NCBI GenBank assembly: GCA_002682825.1
Contig: NOKP01000005.1
Span: forward strand, 1-64,000
Origin: Neonectria sp. B-13
Lineage: Eukaryota > Ascomycota > Sordariomycetes > Hypocreales > Nectriaceae
DNA length: 64,000 nt
Direction of reading: 5' to 3'
In this document: positions 11,557-22,885 of the stretch, in pieces
Position numbering within the stretch: the stretch's first letter is position 1
How the letters are laid out: every line of letters begins with the position of its first letter
Notes under the pieces: generated by a model
Told to the model about the DNA's origin: nothing
Seen by the model: the letters and a program-made list of their open reading frames with translations, nothing else
Databases searched by the model: none
Program-made: the position numbers and the translations under genes

Positions 11557-12382
11557 GATGGCGGCGGTTTGCTCCGGGTGAGCGGGGTATCACGATGACG
11601 ATGCCTGTGTTCACCGAGGCTTCTTGAAGCAAAGGCGACAGTGGAATGGTACGTGAAGCTCAAAGACAATACGGTTGAGCGGTGTAGGAGCCAGGCCGCT
11701 GTAATTCATCTCCACGACTGGCGGTAAAGGCCGACAGACAGACCATGTGGCCTCGCTGCCCGCTCTTGTCCCTTCTCCCTTCGCCCTTCGCCCTTCGCCG
11801 TGCTGCGGACATGCGGTGCCATCGATCTGACGGCCTTTCGGTGGAGTGTACCGATAACAGCCGTACGCAGGGTGTGGGTGGATAAAGATGTGCAAGGCCC
11901 ACATGGTTGTCATTCCGTGAAGTCGTGTTAGCGAGATGCATAAGTTGTCGACGTCGTGGAAATGAATATCCAGGTGGTGATGTTTACTTGGGAGATTTTG
12001 CATGGTCTAAACTGATCAATAGCAGTAATCAGCTGAAGAGCTGCAGCAAATGCAATCAGATCCTGTGGCCACACTGCTACGAAGACTGTCTTTGATAAGC
12101 TTGGCTCTCGTCCCAAAGACTGCTAGTCAAGTTTGTAACACATCAATAGGCAGTTACTCTTCAACTATCACACAACTTCCAGATATCAATCAATCAATCG
12201 GCATATTGCCCTGAAAACCCCGATCTCCAGCTGGTCGGCGATGGGGAATAATGTCTCCGATCGGGTTTTCAATTCACCGCCGGCATCAAATACCAGGCAT
12301 TTGTCACCCTCGTTTCATTCTTGACCCTCAATGATACAAACCCCGTTCGTTAACCGCTCACTTTATACCACACGCCGCCAAC
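11557..12382. other. Divergent promoter region
   Basis: Non-coding 0.8 kb between two divergently transcribed metabolic genes. It contains a short CCCTTCTCCCTTCGCCCTTCGCCC tract near 11770. Open frames here (for example at 11611-12003 on the minus strand) show no protein features. Confidence 0.4.
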
Positions 12383-13129
12383 ATGTCCATCCATCCGTGC
12401 TGTCTCAAGGGCTTCAAATGGGACGGAGAGCCCGTTGGCCGCACTGACAAGCTCGAGGGCACCGACGTCTACATCACCGGCACCAGCTCCAAAGCCGGCA
12501 TCCTTCTCATCCCCGATCTGTTCGGCTGGTCGTTCCCCAACATCCGCCTGCTGGCCGACCACTACGCCCAGGAAGCCGACGCGACCGTCTACGTGCCCGA
12601 CTTCTTCGGCGGCGAAGTCCTCCCGTCGGACCTCATCCGCGACGAGAAATGGGGCGAACTGGACCTCGCCGGCTTCATCGGCCGCAACTCGCGCGCCATC
12701 CGCGAGCCGCTGCTCTTCGCCTGCGCGCGCGCTCTCCGCCGGACGCACGCCAAGGTCGGCGCCGTCGGCTACTGCTACGGCGGGTGGGCCGTGTTCCGGC
12801 TCGGCGCGCGGGAGCACCAGCCTCCGCTTGTGGACTGCGTGACGTCGGGCCATCCGTCCATGTTGACCAAGGCGGATATCGACGGCGTCGGCGTGCCGGT
12901 GCAGGTCCTCGCGCCCGAGATTGACCCCGCGTACAACGCGGAACTGAAGCTGCACACGTTTCAGACTCTGCAGGCGTCCGGCGTGGCGTTTGACTATCAG
13001 CACTTTCCCGGTGTTGTACATGCCTGTCTTGTGAGGGGGGACGAAAGGGTAGAGGGCGAGAGGCTGGCCATGACGAGAGGGAAGAATGCGGCAGTGGCGT
13101 GGATGAGGCAGTTTCTACACGATGAGTGA
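12383..13129 (+). CDS. Dienelactone hydrolase family alpha/beta hydrolase
   Basis: Single exon, 248 aa. The protein has the dienelactone hydrolase fold and a plausible Cys-Asp-His triad: Cys131 in GYCYGG, Asp181 in LAPEIDPAY and His213 in FPGVVHACLVRG. An early ILLIPDLFGW segment and VYVPDFFGGE are also typical. Family members hydrolyse lactones, esters or thioesters; fungal members of this size are mostly uncharacterised cytosolic enzymes. It is divergent from the semialdehyde dehydrogenase, sharing a 0.8 kb intergenic region, so co-regulation is possible. The substrate cannot be told. Confidence 0.88.
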   Translation: MSIHPCCLKGFKWDGEPVGRTDKLEGTDVYITGTSSKAGILLIPDLFGWSFPNIRLLADHYAQEADATVYVPDFFGGEVLPSDLIRDEKWGELDLAGFIGRNSRAIREPLLFACARALRRTHAKVGAVGYCYGGWAVFRLGAREHQPPLVDCVTSGHPSMLTKADIDGVGVPVQVLAPEIDPAYNAELKLHTFQTLQASGVAFDYQHFPGVVHACLVRGDERVEGERLAMTRGKNAAVAWMRQFLHDE

Positions 13130-13827
13130 ACTAGGCTATGCTGTGTTATCCATGCTGAATAAGTTATCATTTTACTATTTGTCTACCATTCAGTTCCCCC
13201 GTAGTTCAGAGTGTCTCATGATTACCCATCCGTAACTCGCCGTCTTGTGTAATACTCCAACGGCACCATGACGACAACAATGCCACAGAACGTTACACCC
13301 AGAATCTTTCTGCCTGGTCTCGGTTTGCCCTTCGTGTCAGCTCTACTCTGCATTATTTTTATCTATAGGCAAGCCTCACTAACTTCACCCATACGCCCTA
13401 TGTCGGCCGGCCTAGATTACCACCAGACCATGGCGGAGGAACATGATCCGAGGGCAGAGAGCGAGATGAAGACTAATTCAAACCTTGTAGCAAATAAATC
13501 AAACCAAAAACCACTCATTGATCTAGTACAGAGTGTATTTCCGCCTCTCAGTCTATCCCGGCGTTACATCTGGAGCTTCACAAGAACCCACGCGCGGCCT
13601 CGGCTGTGTTCCGCTCCCGAGACCGAACCGCGCGGAATGGAATGACGACTGCCGTGATACAATTGGCCAACCCCGCGTTTTCAAGGTGCCGTAATTCATT
13701 GCCGTTACTAGGATGTTCATCTATTGCTTGGGATTAAAACCCATCCAGACGTCGTAGTTTCCTTGATCAAACAGCTATTTCACCCATTGCTTGCCGTTTT
13801 CAACTTCTTGTTGCTAATATTGGCACA
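13130..13827. other. Intergenic region and P450 promoter
   Basis: No convincing gene. An ATG-initiated 125-codon frame at 13268-13645 has no recognisable domain or family-like stretch and is not annotated. The promoter of the following P450 should lie at 13650-13827. Confidence 0.4.
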
Positions 13828-15539
13828 ATGACTAGTCATCCCTTAATCCTGCTTGCCGCCGCCGCGTTCTTCATCGTCCACCTACTCATCCTCATCACTC
13901 GCTCGATCCGCTCCCCACTTAAGGCCGTCGGCGGACCGTTCTTAGCACGATTCAGCGATGTGTGGTACTTCTGGACGGTGCGGAAGGGCCACTTTGAAGT
14001 GACGAATCGGGAACTTCACGAGCTATATGGTTCGTGTAGTCGCTGGAATAGTATCATCGTCGTGATCCAAGATGCTAACTCATCGACCAGGCCCCGTCGT
14101 GCGCTACGGCCCCAACCGCTACAGCATCAACGACCCCAATGCCAGCAAGATCATCTACGGCCTCGGCGCCCAGTTCCCAAAGTCGCCCTGGTACACGACC
14201 TGGGCTGCTCCCGGCCAGTGGAACATCTTCAACGACCAGTCGACAAAACACCACGCCCAAACCCGCCGCCTTTTCCAAGCCACCTACTCGATGACGGCGC
14301 TGGTCAACTACGAGCCGTACGTCGACGAGTGCAACAGCCTCTTCGCCCAGCGCCTGACGGAGATGGCCCATGCCGCCGTGCCCTTCGACATGGGCCACTG
14401 GTTCCAATGCTACGCCTTCGATGTCATCGGGATGATCACGTACGGGGAGCGCCTCGGGTTCCTGGACGCCGGCGACGACATCGGCGGCGTGATGGGGGCG
14501 CTGGAAGACCACATGCACTACGCCACGCTTGTCGGCATCTTCCCCAGCCTGCATCGCTACCTCTACGCCCTCAAGAACTACTGGGCCGGCGCCAAGGGTG
14601 CGGGCAGGGCGTACGTGCTGAGCTTCACCCAGGAGCGGATCCGCGAGCACCAGACGACGCCCAAGGCTGTTTCCGAGGCTCCCGAAAGCGCCACGGCGAA
14701 GGCTGACTTTCTCACCAAGTTCCTCGCCAAGCACTCGGCCGACCCCGATACGTTTACGTCGTATCATGTCCTCACGGGCTGTTCGGCCAACATGGTTGCA
14801 GGGTCCGACACCACCGCCATCAGCCTCTCTGCCATTGTGCACCATCTGCTCAAGACCCCAAAGTGTCTGCAAAAGCTGCGAGACGAGATTGAGAACTGCG
14901 CTGCGCAAGGCAATCTGTCGGAGTATCCAACGTTCCAGGAGAGCCAGCAGATGCCGTACCTGCAGGCCGTCATCAAGGAAGCCCTGCGAATGCACCCTGC
15001 TACGGGATTGCCACTGGAACGTGTTGTTCCGGAAGGAGGCTCGACGATTTCCGGTCGTTACTTTCCCGCAGGAGTGAGTATTCTACCCTATATCCTCCCA
15101 CTACCCAGTTTCTCTGCTAATGTGGGCTTACCTAGACCGTCGTTGGGATAAACACCTGGGTTGAGCATCGCGACCCCAGAATCTTCGGCAAGGACGCGGA
15201 TATCTTCAGACCCGAGAGATGGATTGAAGAAGATAGCCAGATGATTTCAGTCATGAATCGCCACTGGATGCCTGTAAGTTTCTTCCATGGTTTAACTACA
15301 TCACCACAGTCTAATATGTCCACGTTCAGTTCGGGCTTGGATCACGAAGCTGTATAGGAAGGCACGTGTCCATGCTTGAGATATCCAAGCTCGTCCCCAG
15401 ACTTATTCGAGACTTCAACTTTTCTCTCGAACCGTCTCCAGGCGAGGGTGAGGATTGGAAGACAAAGGGGTTTTGGTTCGTCAAGCCGAGAGATTTTAGG
15501 ATTCGCGCGGAGGTCCGCAAGTATGTGCGAAGCGGGTAG
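13828..15539 (+). CDS. Cytochrome P450, pisatin demethylase (CYP57)-like
   Basis: Four exons (13828-14029, 14091-15073, 15136-15273, 15330-15539) give 510 aa. An N-terminal hydrophobic anchor (PLILLAAAAFFIVHLLILI) should place it in the ER membrane. It has the I-helix AGSDTT, the ExxR motif in KEALRMHP, the FRPERW motif and the heme-binding FGLGSRSCIG, with the axial Cys in the last exon. Segments such as GPFLARFSDVWYFW, RYGPNRYSINDP and WNIFNDQSTKHHAQTRRLF match the pisatin-demethylase-like group of fungal P450s. That group detoxifies plant phytoalexins or acts in secondary metabolism. Introns are 61, 62 and 56 bp. It lies near an old-yellow-enzyme-like protein and an NmrA-like protein; no backbone synthase is nearby, so the substrate is unknown. 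Confidence 0.92.
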
Positions 15540-15810
15540 TTTATGAAGATGATATTAGTTCTACGGGCCATGCTGACTGTGCCGAGCATGTTACGCAATG
15601 TTCTACACATCTATCTAAAGACTGTTCCAATTGGCAAATTAAATGAACACAGAATGGCAGAAATCAACGGCATAGTCTATCGTTTATCGAAAACAAAATA
15701 TCTTCAGCCAAGATCTTAAACTCCAACTCCGATCAAAAGCAAGACCCTCTCTACATTCCAGCCGTATAACTCCAGTGCAAGATATACCAATACCATCCCA
15801 ATAACCACCA

Positions 15811-17162
15811 TTACATATTCCGCATTTTCTTGTTATACCACATCTATAATATCGTTAGCACTGTCACCCAAGCCAAGTCACTTTGAACACTTACACTCTC
15901 AACGCCTGCACCGACCGATTTAGGCGCGAATCGCTTGAGCAACCACGGCGTAGGGACCTTTCGAGTGTAGACCTTGGCATCGGCTCCCTTAACCTCATTG
16001 TTGAGGATAATGTTCTGTGGGAGAGATGGGTTGAGCACCGACGGCCTCCCAAGCCCAATCATATCGCAGGCTCCTTCGTTGAGGGCGGCCTCCATGCCCT
16101 GGCGAGTTCGGAACCCTCCAGTGACTATCAAGGCGATATCAGGAAGCCTGGCTCTGATTTGTTTCGCAAAGTCGAGGAAGAAAGATTCTCGGGCAATTGT
16201 CCTCTCGGACGGAGCAACCGTGTTCTCATTTCCCATCATCATCTGCCAGTCGTTAGCACCACGCATCCAAGTCTTGTCAAGCTTGCAACACCTACAGTGG
16301 GGTTCTCGTAAGATCCGCCGCTGACCTCCAGATAGTCCAAGCCAGCCGCGGCGATCAGAGAAGCCTGCTCGAGACAGTCCTCCAGCTCGATGGCCGACTC
16401 TTCACTGCTGGATGCCTGATGATCGACCGAGTTGAACTTGATACCGACGCAGAACGTCTTGGGCACAAGCGCCCGGATAGCCTTGATGATGTCGAGGACA
16501 ATCTTGACCCGAGCCGCCGCCGAGCCGCCGTAGGCATCGGTTCTGAGGTTCGTTTTGGCCGACATGAACTGGGCGAGGAGATACCCATGCGCGGCGTGGA
16601 TCTGAACGCCATCGAATCCAGCCTCGGCAGCGATGCGGGCCGTGTTAGCGAAGCGCTGGACGACGTCTTCAATCTCGACAACCGACATCTCCTTGGGCGT
16701 GCCAAACACCAGGGCACTCGCCAGCCTCGAGATCAGATCGGAGCCCATGTTGAGCGGCACCGCACTGGGCGCAAGGTTCTTGGTGAAGAAGCCGCGTTTG
16801 CCAGAGCCCAGAGGAGACTGACGCCCGGGATGGTTGATCTGCATAACCGTGGGAGTGCCCCCGCGGCGCGAGATGGTAGCCAGGCTCTTGTACGCGGCCA
16901 GAACCTTTTCCTCTGGCAGGTTCTTGTTCATTGCGTTGTCGTCAGGGCCGCCGAGGTAGCGTTCGTCGACCATGACGTTGCCCGTCACGATCATGCCCCA
17001 GCCGCCATCGGCCCAGGCGCCGTAGGTGCGACCGAAATGGACGGTGGTTGGAAGCTTCTCAGGGTCTGCCATTTGCTCCGCGAGTGCGGCTTTGACGAGA
17101 CGGTTTGGAAGCGTCAGGCCGCTGGGCAGCTGTAGGGGCTGGGCGAGGACAGAGTCTGCCAT
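15811..17162 (-). CDS. NADH:flavin oxidoreductase / old yellow enzyme-like
   Basis: Three exons (17162-16296, 16242-15895, 15843-15811) give 415 aa. The protein is a TIM-barrel FMN oxidoreductase: SGLTLPNRLVKAALAE at the start, MQINHPGRQ, the substrate-binding pair in HAAHGYLLAQFMS, YGGSAAARVKIV, and the phosphate-binding LIVTGGFRTRQGMEAAL ... DMIGLGRP. The last exon is only 33 nt and encodes MWYNKKMRNM; it follows GAGVES and is supported by a GTAAGT donor, a GCTAAC branch site and the conserved GAGVESxWY ending of this family. Without it the frame would add unrelated residues. It is likely cytosolic and reduces an activated C=C bond; the substrate is unknown. Confidence 0.9.
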
Positions 17163-18154
17163 GGTGGACCGAGGTGGAACGAGCCTCTACTTTCTGGTGA
17201 TGTTGATTAATTGTGCAAGTAGTTGTCACAAGCTTTGCAAGATAAAGGGGAAAAGATAAACAAAGTCGACTTGATAAAATCCCGAAAACTGCCCACGAAC
17301 GATTTCCAATAGCGTGCAACTGGTCCTTTATCCTCCTGCGGCAATCGGACAAGATGCCGCCTCAATGGGCCACAATTTTCTTGGTTCGGGCAGTGAGTTC
17401 CCCCGTACCCTGCTCCGGTGGCTTGATTAGCCCGTTTCCATAGCGCCTCTCGGGGCAATGGGTCTACCCAGTTCTCCGCAGGGATGGGGTGATTCCAGCC
17501 ACCAATTTTCAGTTAAGTGCGCACGATGGATGCATTTGAACCGCTCGGAGAAAGCGGGTCAAGGCGATAGAAAATAGTTGATCGCAAGGCCTGGGTCATA
17601 AACTGCTCTGTAAGCAGGGTTGACAAAACATGTCCAACGAATTGACGTGTAATCAAGCCAATAGATGCTGAAGGCAGGTTGTGCCGTAAGCGATGATGTG
17701 GATTCTTGGATCCAGACAGACTCAAGGAAAGGTCAGTACATAGCAAGATTACTCTACACTACAAGTATACCTAAATCATCACGTTTGATGAACAATTTGC
17801 CATCATTTCTAAAGCATTTGATTGCGCAAGAAGTCCACCACCGCTGTCTTGTGTCTGAGATGTATGACGACATCGTTTCACTTCCGTTACAATGTCAAGC
17901 CAACACGAAATTGACGTCGACAGTTTTCAGCCGAGACAAGCATGATATCTTCCCGGCAAACCCCAAAGCGTTCCAATGCAGCCACTATACCACCTATCTC
18001 TTACGTATGAGTGAATTTGTACACACGTTCATGCCTTAAATTGTCCCGCACTGGGACACATCGCTCTGGTGCTTGGATCGACCCGACGCCGGCGCTCAAC
18101 TCCGCTGAAAAAGTGGAAACGCGGACCCCACTTGCGGAGCGGACTTTGGCATCA

Positions 18155-18196
18155 CGAACCGGTCACCGCAGTCACACGGTTCGGACCCGGCGTCCG
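18155..18196. promoter_or_regulatory. Overlapping inverted repeats with CGG/CCG half-sites
   Basis: CGAACCG (18155-18161) is inverted as CGGTTCG (18177-18183) with 15 bp between. Overlapping it is CGGAC-CCGGC-GTCCG (18182-18196), perfect 5-bp arms. Zn2Cys6 factors bind spaced CGG/CCG half-sites, so this could be an operator for the NmrA-like gene 168 bp downstream or for the divergent flavoprotein gene. The function is inferred only. Confidence 0.4.
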
Positions 18197-18257
18197 CGGG
18201 CATCACGAATGCCTCACGGCCTAGCTACTGACAACGGGAACTAGGCCTTCTGAAGAG

Positions 18258-18264
18258 GATATAA
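18258..18264 (+). promoter_or_regulatory. TATA-like box of the NmrA-like gene
   Basis: GATATAA sits 100 bp before ATG 18364. A very similar box in a similar context (GAGGATATAAC) lies 106 bp before another NmrA-like gene at 28571. Confidence 0.4.
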
Positions 18265-18363
18265 CTATTGAATCCCATGCTCAATCATATGTTTACTATC
18301 ACCCAGCAATTTACCATCTCATCACACACCACTCACCACTTACACAAGCTCCAGCATCTCAAA

Positions 18364-19390
18364 ATGGCTCCTACTATCACCGTTGTGCCCGCTTCCACGA
18401 AGGCTGGAAAAGAGACAATCGGTGCCCTTCTGAAATCTCCACAGCAACCTCTCATCCGGGCAATCTACCGAGACCCCTCAAAGGCCCCGGCTGAGTTCAC
18501 TGCACACCCAAATTTCGAGGCCAGGACAGGCGACGTGTCGACTGGCACGGGCCTTGACTTTGCCGGCTCTGACGCCGTCTTCTACGTCCCGCCTCCGAAC
18601 TACGACGGAACTGATCTGGGAGAATTTGCGACCAAGGCTGCGAACAATCTCAAGAAGGCCCTGCAAGAGGCGTCAACTGTGAAGAAGCTGCTACTATTCT
18701 CGTCCATGGGTGCCCAATACGACCATGGCATTGTAAGTAACGCAAAACGTCACATTGCCCTATCCGACATGCAACCAACTGACCTAAATCAGGGAATTCT
18801 ACGAATCAACCACATCTCGGACACTATTCTCAAAAATGCAGTTGCTGAAGTCCTCATTGTCAAGCCAGGCTACTTCCAGGAGAACTGGGCACACGCATTC
18901 GAGACGATTCAAGCCGACCCTCCAGTTCTTTACTCCCCCGTGACACCGCTTGATCACAAGATTCCAATGGTATGTGGTATCTTCGTTCTGGCACTCAATG
19001 AGGGCCAAGTTTGAATTCAGCTGACACTGTCTCAAGGTCAGCCTAATCGATGTCGGCGAGGTCTGCGCCGAGGCACTCCTCAACGAAGAGCAGAAGGCCA
19101 GCCCGCATTACTTTGATCTCTACGGCCCGCGGCACTACAGCGCTACCGATGTCAAGCTGGCGGTAGAGGAGGTCACTGGGAAGCAGGTAGAGATTGTTGC
19201 AATCGATAAGGAACACCTCGCAGGTTTCTTCGCCGAGCAAGTCCCAGCTACCTATGTGCAAGACTTTGTGGAGATGACCGCCTCTGCGTTGCCTGGCGGG
19301 ACTATGGCGGGTGATTTTGGAGACCATGAACACACCGTCAAGGGAAGGGTGCAATTGGTTGAGGCGCTGCGCAGACTTTATTCAGTGTGA
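18364..19390 (+). CDS. NmrA-like family NAD(P)-binding protein
   Basis: Three exons (18364-18732, 18793-18969, 19037-19390) give 299 aa. The protein resembles NmrA/HSCARG atypical short-chain dehydrogenases, with KKLLLFSSMGAQYDHG followed by GILRINHISDTIL, then PGYFQENWAHAFE and IDVGEVCAEALL. The usual glycine-rich nucleotide motif near the N-terminus is altered (VVPASTKAGKETIGALL), so NAD(P) binding is uncertain. The 60-bp first intron happens to be in frame and open, but removing it joins DHG to ILRINH as in relatives. ATG 18364 follows an AAA-rich context; an upstream frame from 18268 lacks family similarity. The role could be a redox sensor or reductase. Confidence 0.82.
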
Positions 19391-20792
19391 TGATATCAAA
19401 AGTAGCCAATGGATGCATGCATCTCATTAATGTACAAAATATACATTTATGGACTTGAAGCAAGGGGAACTAAAACCACCATTACCGTTTACGGGAGAAG
19501 CTTGTGCGATGAGATGTGTGCAGATTGCTACCCTACGACACGTTGTCGAGTTTTAAATAATCAGGAGAGAGAGCACAGGCAATTTGGCTTGTGGACTAGC
19601 AAGTTCTTGGACCAAGCGTAATCTTGCAAGCCAAATGACTGAGGGGCTGACATTCTAAGATCCATAATTAGCTAGCAAAAGAGTATCACCACGTCTCCCT
19701 TGTTAAACATCGGATACCCGAGTGTTCTGGCCTAATAGGCTACCCGCGAGTACCCACGGTAATACCAAGTGGCCTCCGGGGACCCACGGATACCCATCAA
19801 AGTAGGCTGGGTGCCCGTGGGTAGTTTTTGGCATCGAGCTAACAGGTGACAAAGAAGAACATCTCAGGGTCACATTGACATCCCTACCAACCGTTGTTTC
19901 GGGGTTTGGACCCGCCATCCCCATCTCCACCACGGAAGAAGAAGAAAAGGCCGCATTGAGGCAGCTAGAAGCTTGTTTGGAATTAACACCTTGGTATCGG
20001 AAATTCCTTTTGAGCGACTTCAGGGGAACACGAGTATTAGCAAGCGAGGTCCTGCGCATTACTCCTCAACAAAGTCTATCTAAGAATATAATTACCTTTA
20101 AGCTTTACCCTTCTCCGAACCCTCCGGCTGTAAGGGCGATCGTCAATTAGGTGACTTCGCTTTGACTAATTAATTCCATATTGCACGTTGTAGACCACTT
20201 TGAGTTTGTATTCCGTATCGCTTGGTCCACGTCTCCACGAGAATCAAATGCTCTGTTCCACGTCGCGGGCCCTGGATTCCGAAACCGAGTAAACAAATAT
20301 CACGCGGTACAGTGATCTATCTGCCGTCCACCAACAAAAACACATGCCATCCGCTTTCCCCAGGTTTGAGAGCCGGCACTAAGGCATCGGGATCAAAAGG
20401 GGTTCCATTTTCCGTGATCGTCGTACGTAGTTCCCTGTCTTTCTGCCGGGGTTCGGTTGCATCTAAACGCAGTGCCGGGTCTATGTGACACGCACGGTCG
20501 AATTCTCTCCGTGGATGGACTTGTTTCTGGCCATTTACCCGCCAATCGCATGCCCGGGCTGGGTCGTCTTCCCAGCGTTGCGTCCGCTCGGTTTATGCTA
20601 CCTGGACATACGCGTCTGTCGCAAGTAACATTTCTGTACGTCGTATATTGCTGTTCTAGAAACGCCGGAGGGGGTGAAACATCCACGGTGCTCGAGCTTG
20701 ACAAGCTATAACTATGTGATCTGCACCCGTCGATACCACTAGAGAATTCATACGTAGAACAATCCCCATCTCACTAAACATCTGCCTCAATC
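19391..20792. other. 1.4 kb intergenic region with short dispersed motif
   Basis: No supported gene. At about 19710-19830 there is a run of imperfect TACCCACGG / CCCGTGGGT units in both orientations, suggesting a small decayed repeat. The promoter of the pectin methylesterase should lie at 20600-20792. Confidence 0.4.
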
Positions 20793-21932
20793 ATGAAGTC
20801 CATCTACGCCGGCCTCAGCCTCCTCCCCGCGGCACTCGCTGTCAGCACCGCTCCCAGTGGATGTATCACCGTGGCCAAGTCCGGAGGCGACTTTGCCACC
20901 ATCCAGGCCGCCGTCGACTCGCTCTCAACATCGTCCTCGGACGACCAGTGCATCTTCATCTCGGCGGGGACATACGAGGAGCAGGTCAAAGTGACTGAGC
21001 GCAGCGCCCAGCTGACCATCTATGGATCCACCACAGACGACTCGTCCTACAGCTCCAACACCGTCACCATCTCCAGCGGACTCGCCCAAGCCGATGGTCT
21101 GAACAACGAGCAGACGGCCACGCTGGGTATCCGTGCCAGTGGCTTCCGCCTGTATAACGTCGATGTCGAGAACACCTACGGAGAGGGCAGCCAGGCCGTA
21201 GCGCTCAGCTCGTATGCGGACAGCGGCTTCTATGGATCGTCCTTTATTGGATTCCAGGACACTGTTCTGAGCAACAAGGGCAACCAGATCTATGTCGACT
21301 GCAAGATCGAGGGTGCCACGGACTTTATCTTCGGCCAGTCTGCTTTCAGCTGGTTTGAGCGAGTCGATCTTCGCGTACTTGCGCGATCAATTGGCTACGT
21401 CACTGGTGAGAATCAGTCTCTTTTGACTCTGTCTTTGTAGTAGCCACCTAACCTGTTTGAAACTCTAGCCAACGGACCCACGACCGCAGGTGCCTCGCGT
21501 TATGTCTTCAACGACTGCGACATCGCCGCCGCCGATGGCCAGTCCGTTACCGCTGGTGCGTACTACCTCGGCCGACCGTGGCGCGAGTTTGCCAGCGTCG
21601 TCTTCCAGTCGACATCCATCTCCAACGTCATCAACTCGGCGGGCTGGTCCGTCTGGAACTCCGCGGACCAGCGCACTTCCTCTGTGCTCTTTGGCGAGTT
21701 TGAGAATACCGGCGAGGGTGCCAGCGGTTCTCGCGCATCCTTTGCCACGGCCCTCAGCAGTGCCGTCTCGATTACCGATATCTTGGGCAGCAGCTACGCC
21801 AGCGCGCCCTACTTTGACTCCGACTACTACTCTGGAAGCTCGTGTAAGTTTGAGTCACTACTCCTAAGTCATTAGAAACGATCCTGACACCATGGTTAGC
21901 TAACTAAATGTGAAGCCGATGAGAAGTGCTAG
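20793..21932 (+). CDS. Pectin methylesterase (CE8), secreted
   Basis: Preferred model has three exons (20793-21405, 21469-21843, 21916-21932). A clear signal peptide (MKSIYAGLSLLPAALAVS) points to secretion. The carbohydrate esterase family 8 motifs are all present: GTYEEQV, QAVAL, the catalytic regions QDTV and DFIFG, and LGRPWRE. The enzyme removes methyl esters from pectin, exposing it to pectate lyases. Intron 1 joins GYVT to ANG as in relatives. The 3' end is uncertain: a GTAAGT donor at 21844 and a branch site CTAAC near 21900 support a final mini-exon ending SSSDEKC, while simple read-through would stop at 21875 after LLLSH. The neighbours do not explain it; it is a stand-alone plant cell-wall enzyme. 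Confidence 0.88.
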
Positions 21933-22660
21933 AAATTTTGAATAGCACCTCACGGCATCTGGGAGATTGGGCTTGAGTCCCTCGGTGGCTGCGATCAGAG
22001 CATCACGCCTTCTCCGTGACAACCACGGTTTCCGGTATCGGCCTCGACTGCAGCACGAGAACAAAATGGAGATGTATATAAGTATATAGCGGCTTACGGC
22101 GTGCCTAGTCGAGCTAGTCTTTTTCTAGGAACAAATTATCATCACTTACGACTTGATCATATATATTCTTATTGTCCGTGACTCAACTTTCCGCTTTTGA
22201 TATCCTAAGTCGCGTTGTTGGTGATGCACTGTAAAATCATATAGTGAATGAGGGTTAAACCATGTCAGTTATAACTGTTACCTAGTCAGCGGTCTTTGAT
22301 ACTGACAGTCGGAATACAGATGGCAACCAATATTGGCTGTGCTTGATAGCCCAGCATACACACAGCGCCACTCAATTAAGTCTGATACTTTGATATAATT
22401 CACAACATTTGTCTGCATGAACAAGGTCTTCGACAAGATCTACTAGTATCGTCAATTATTCCCTACACTGCATTGTATTTTAATCTTTCTGCATCACTGT
22501 ACTCTCACGGAGCTTACTTTATCAGTGACGTTGTGGGTCATACATTGAGTCTTTTTAGAAAACTTATGCCTGTCCGAACTATTCTAATCATTGCGTCAAG
22601 ACTTGCTTAAATATCCATTCTGCTCCACCACAAACTTCGACTTCATTAATTAAACCAACC

Positions 22661-22750
22661 ACGAGTTCTACTACCCCCACCACTCATACCATGAGTTCTA
22701 CTACCTCCACCACTCATACCATGAGTTCTACTACCCCCACCACTCATACA
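22661..22750 (+). repeat. Three 30-bp tandem repeats
   Basis: Three consecutive near-identical copies of a 30-bp unit beginning with GAGTTCTACTACCCCCACC. They differ by one or two bases. Two of them fall inside the small open frame at 22691 and are translated as SSTTxTTHTM-like repeats. Confidence 0.75.
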
Positions 22751-22885
22751 TCCTCCAAGGGGAAGGGCAGGAATCCAGTGGATGACAGCTGTCAATGTTC
22801 ATGCATATGCAGTTTTGTTGTTCGGCGCCCCAACTGTTACTTCTGTGACTTTTGCATCAAGCTCCATCCATTTAAAACAGCCTGA
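22691..22885 (+). CDS. Doubtful small Thr-rich / Cys-containing ORF
   Basis: A 64-codon ATG-initiated frame. The first 20 residues are two SSTTxTTHT repeats and the last 35 hold six Cys (CQCSCICSF...CYFCDFC). There is no signal peptide and no recognised family. The frame could be chance, because the repeat itself lacks stops. Kept at low confidence because the Cys spacing is regular. Confidence 0.2.
   Translation: MSSTTSTTHTMSSTTPTTHTSSKGKGRNPVDDSCQCSCICSFVVRRPNCYFCDFCIKLHPFKTA

Larger units (their letters stand above)
17163..18363. other. Divergent promoter region with inverted repeats
   Basis: Non-coding 1.2 kb between the flavoprotein gene (leftward) and an NmrA-like gene (rightward). 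The part from 18100 to 18240 is GC-rich and holds two inverted repeats listed separately. No gene is supported. Confidence 0.45.

Noticed and set aside
12350..13021. 223-codon minus-strand frame opposite the dienelactone-hydrolase-like gene
   Set aside because: Mirror frame of a GC-rich coding exon; the plus strand has the catalytic motifs.
13268..13645. 125-codon ATG-initiated frame with one hydrophobic stretch
   Set aside because: No family-like motif, odd composition, and it fills the promoter of the P450 gene; likely chance.
14075..14995. 306-codon minus-strand frame opposite the P450
   Set aside because: Shadow of codon bias in the P450 second exon; no protein features.
19703..20150. 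Two opposing frames with GYPWVP-like and Glu-rich segments
   Set aside because: They coincide with a run of TACCCACGG-like repeats; no intact domain, so they are treated as repeat-derived.
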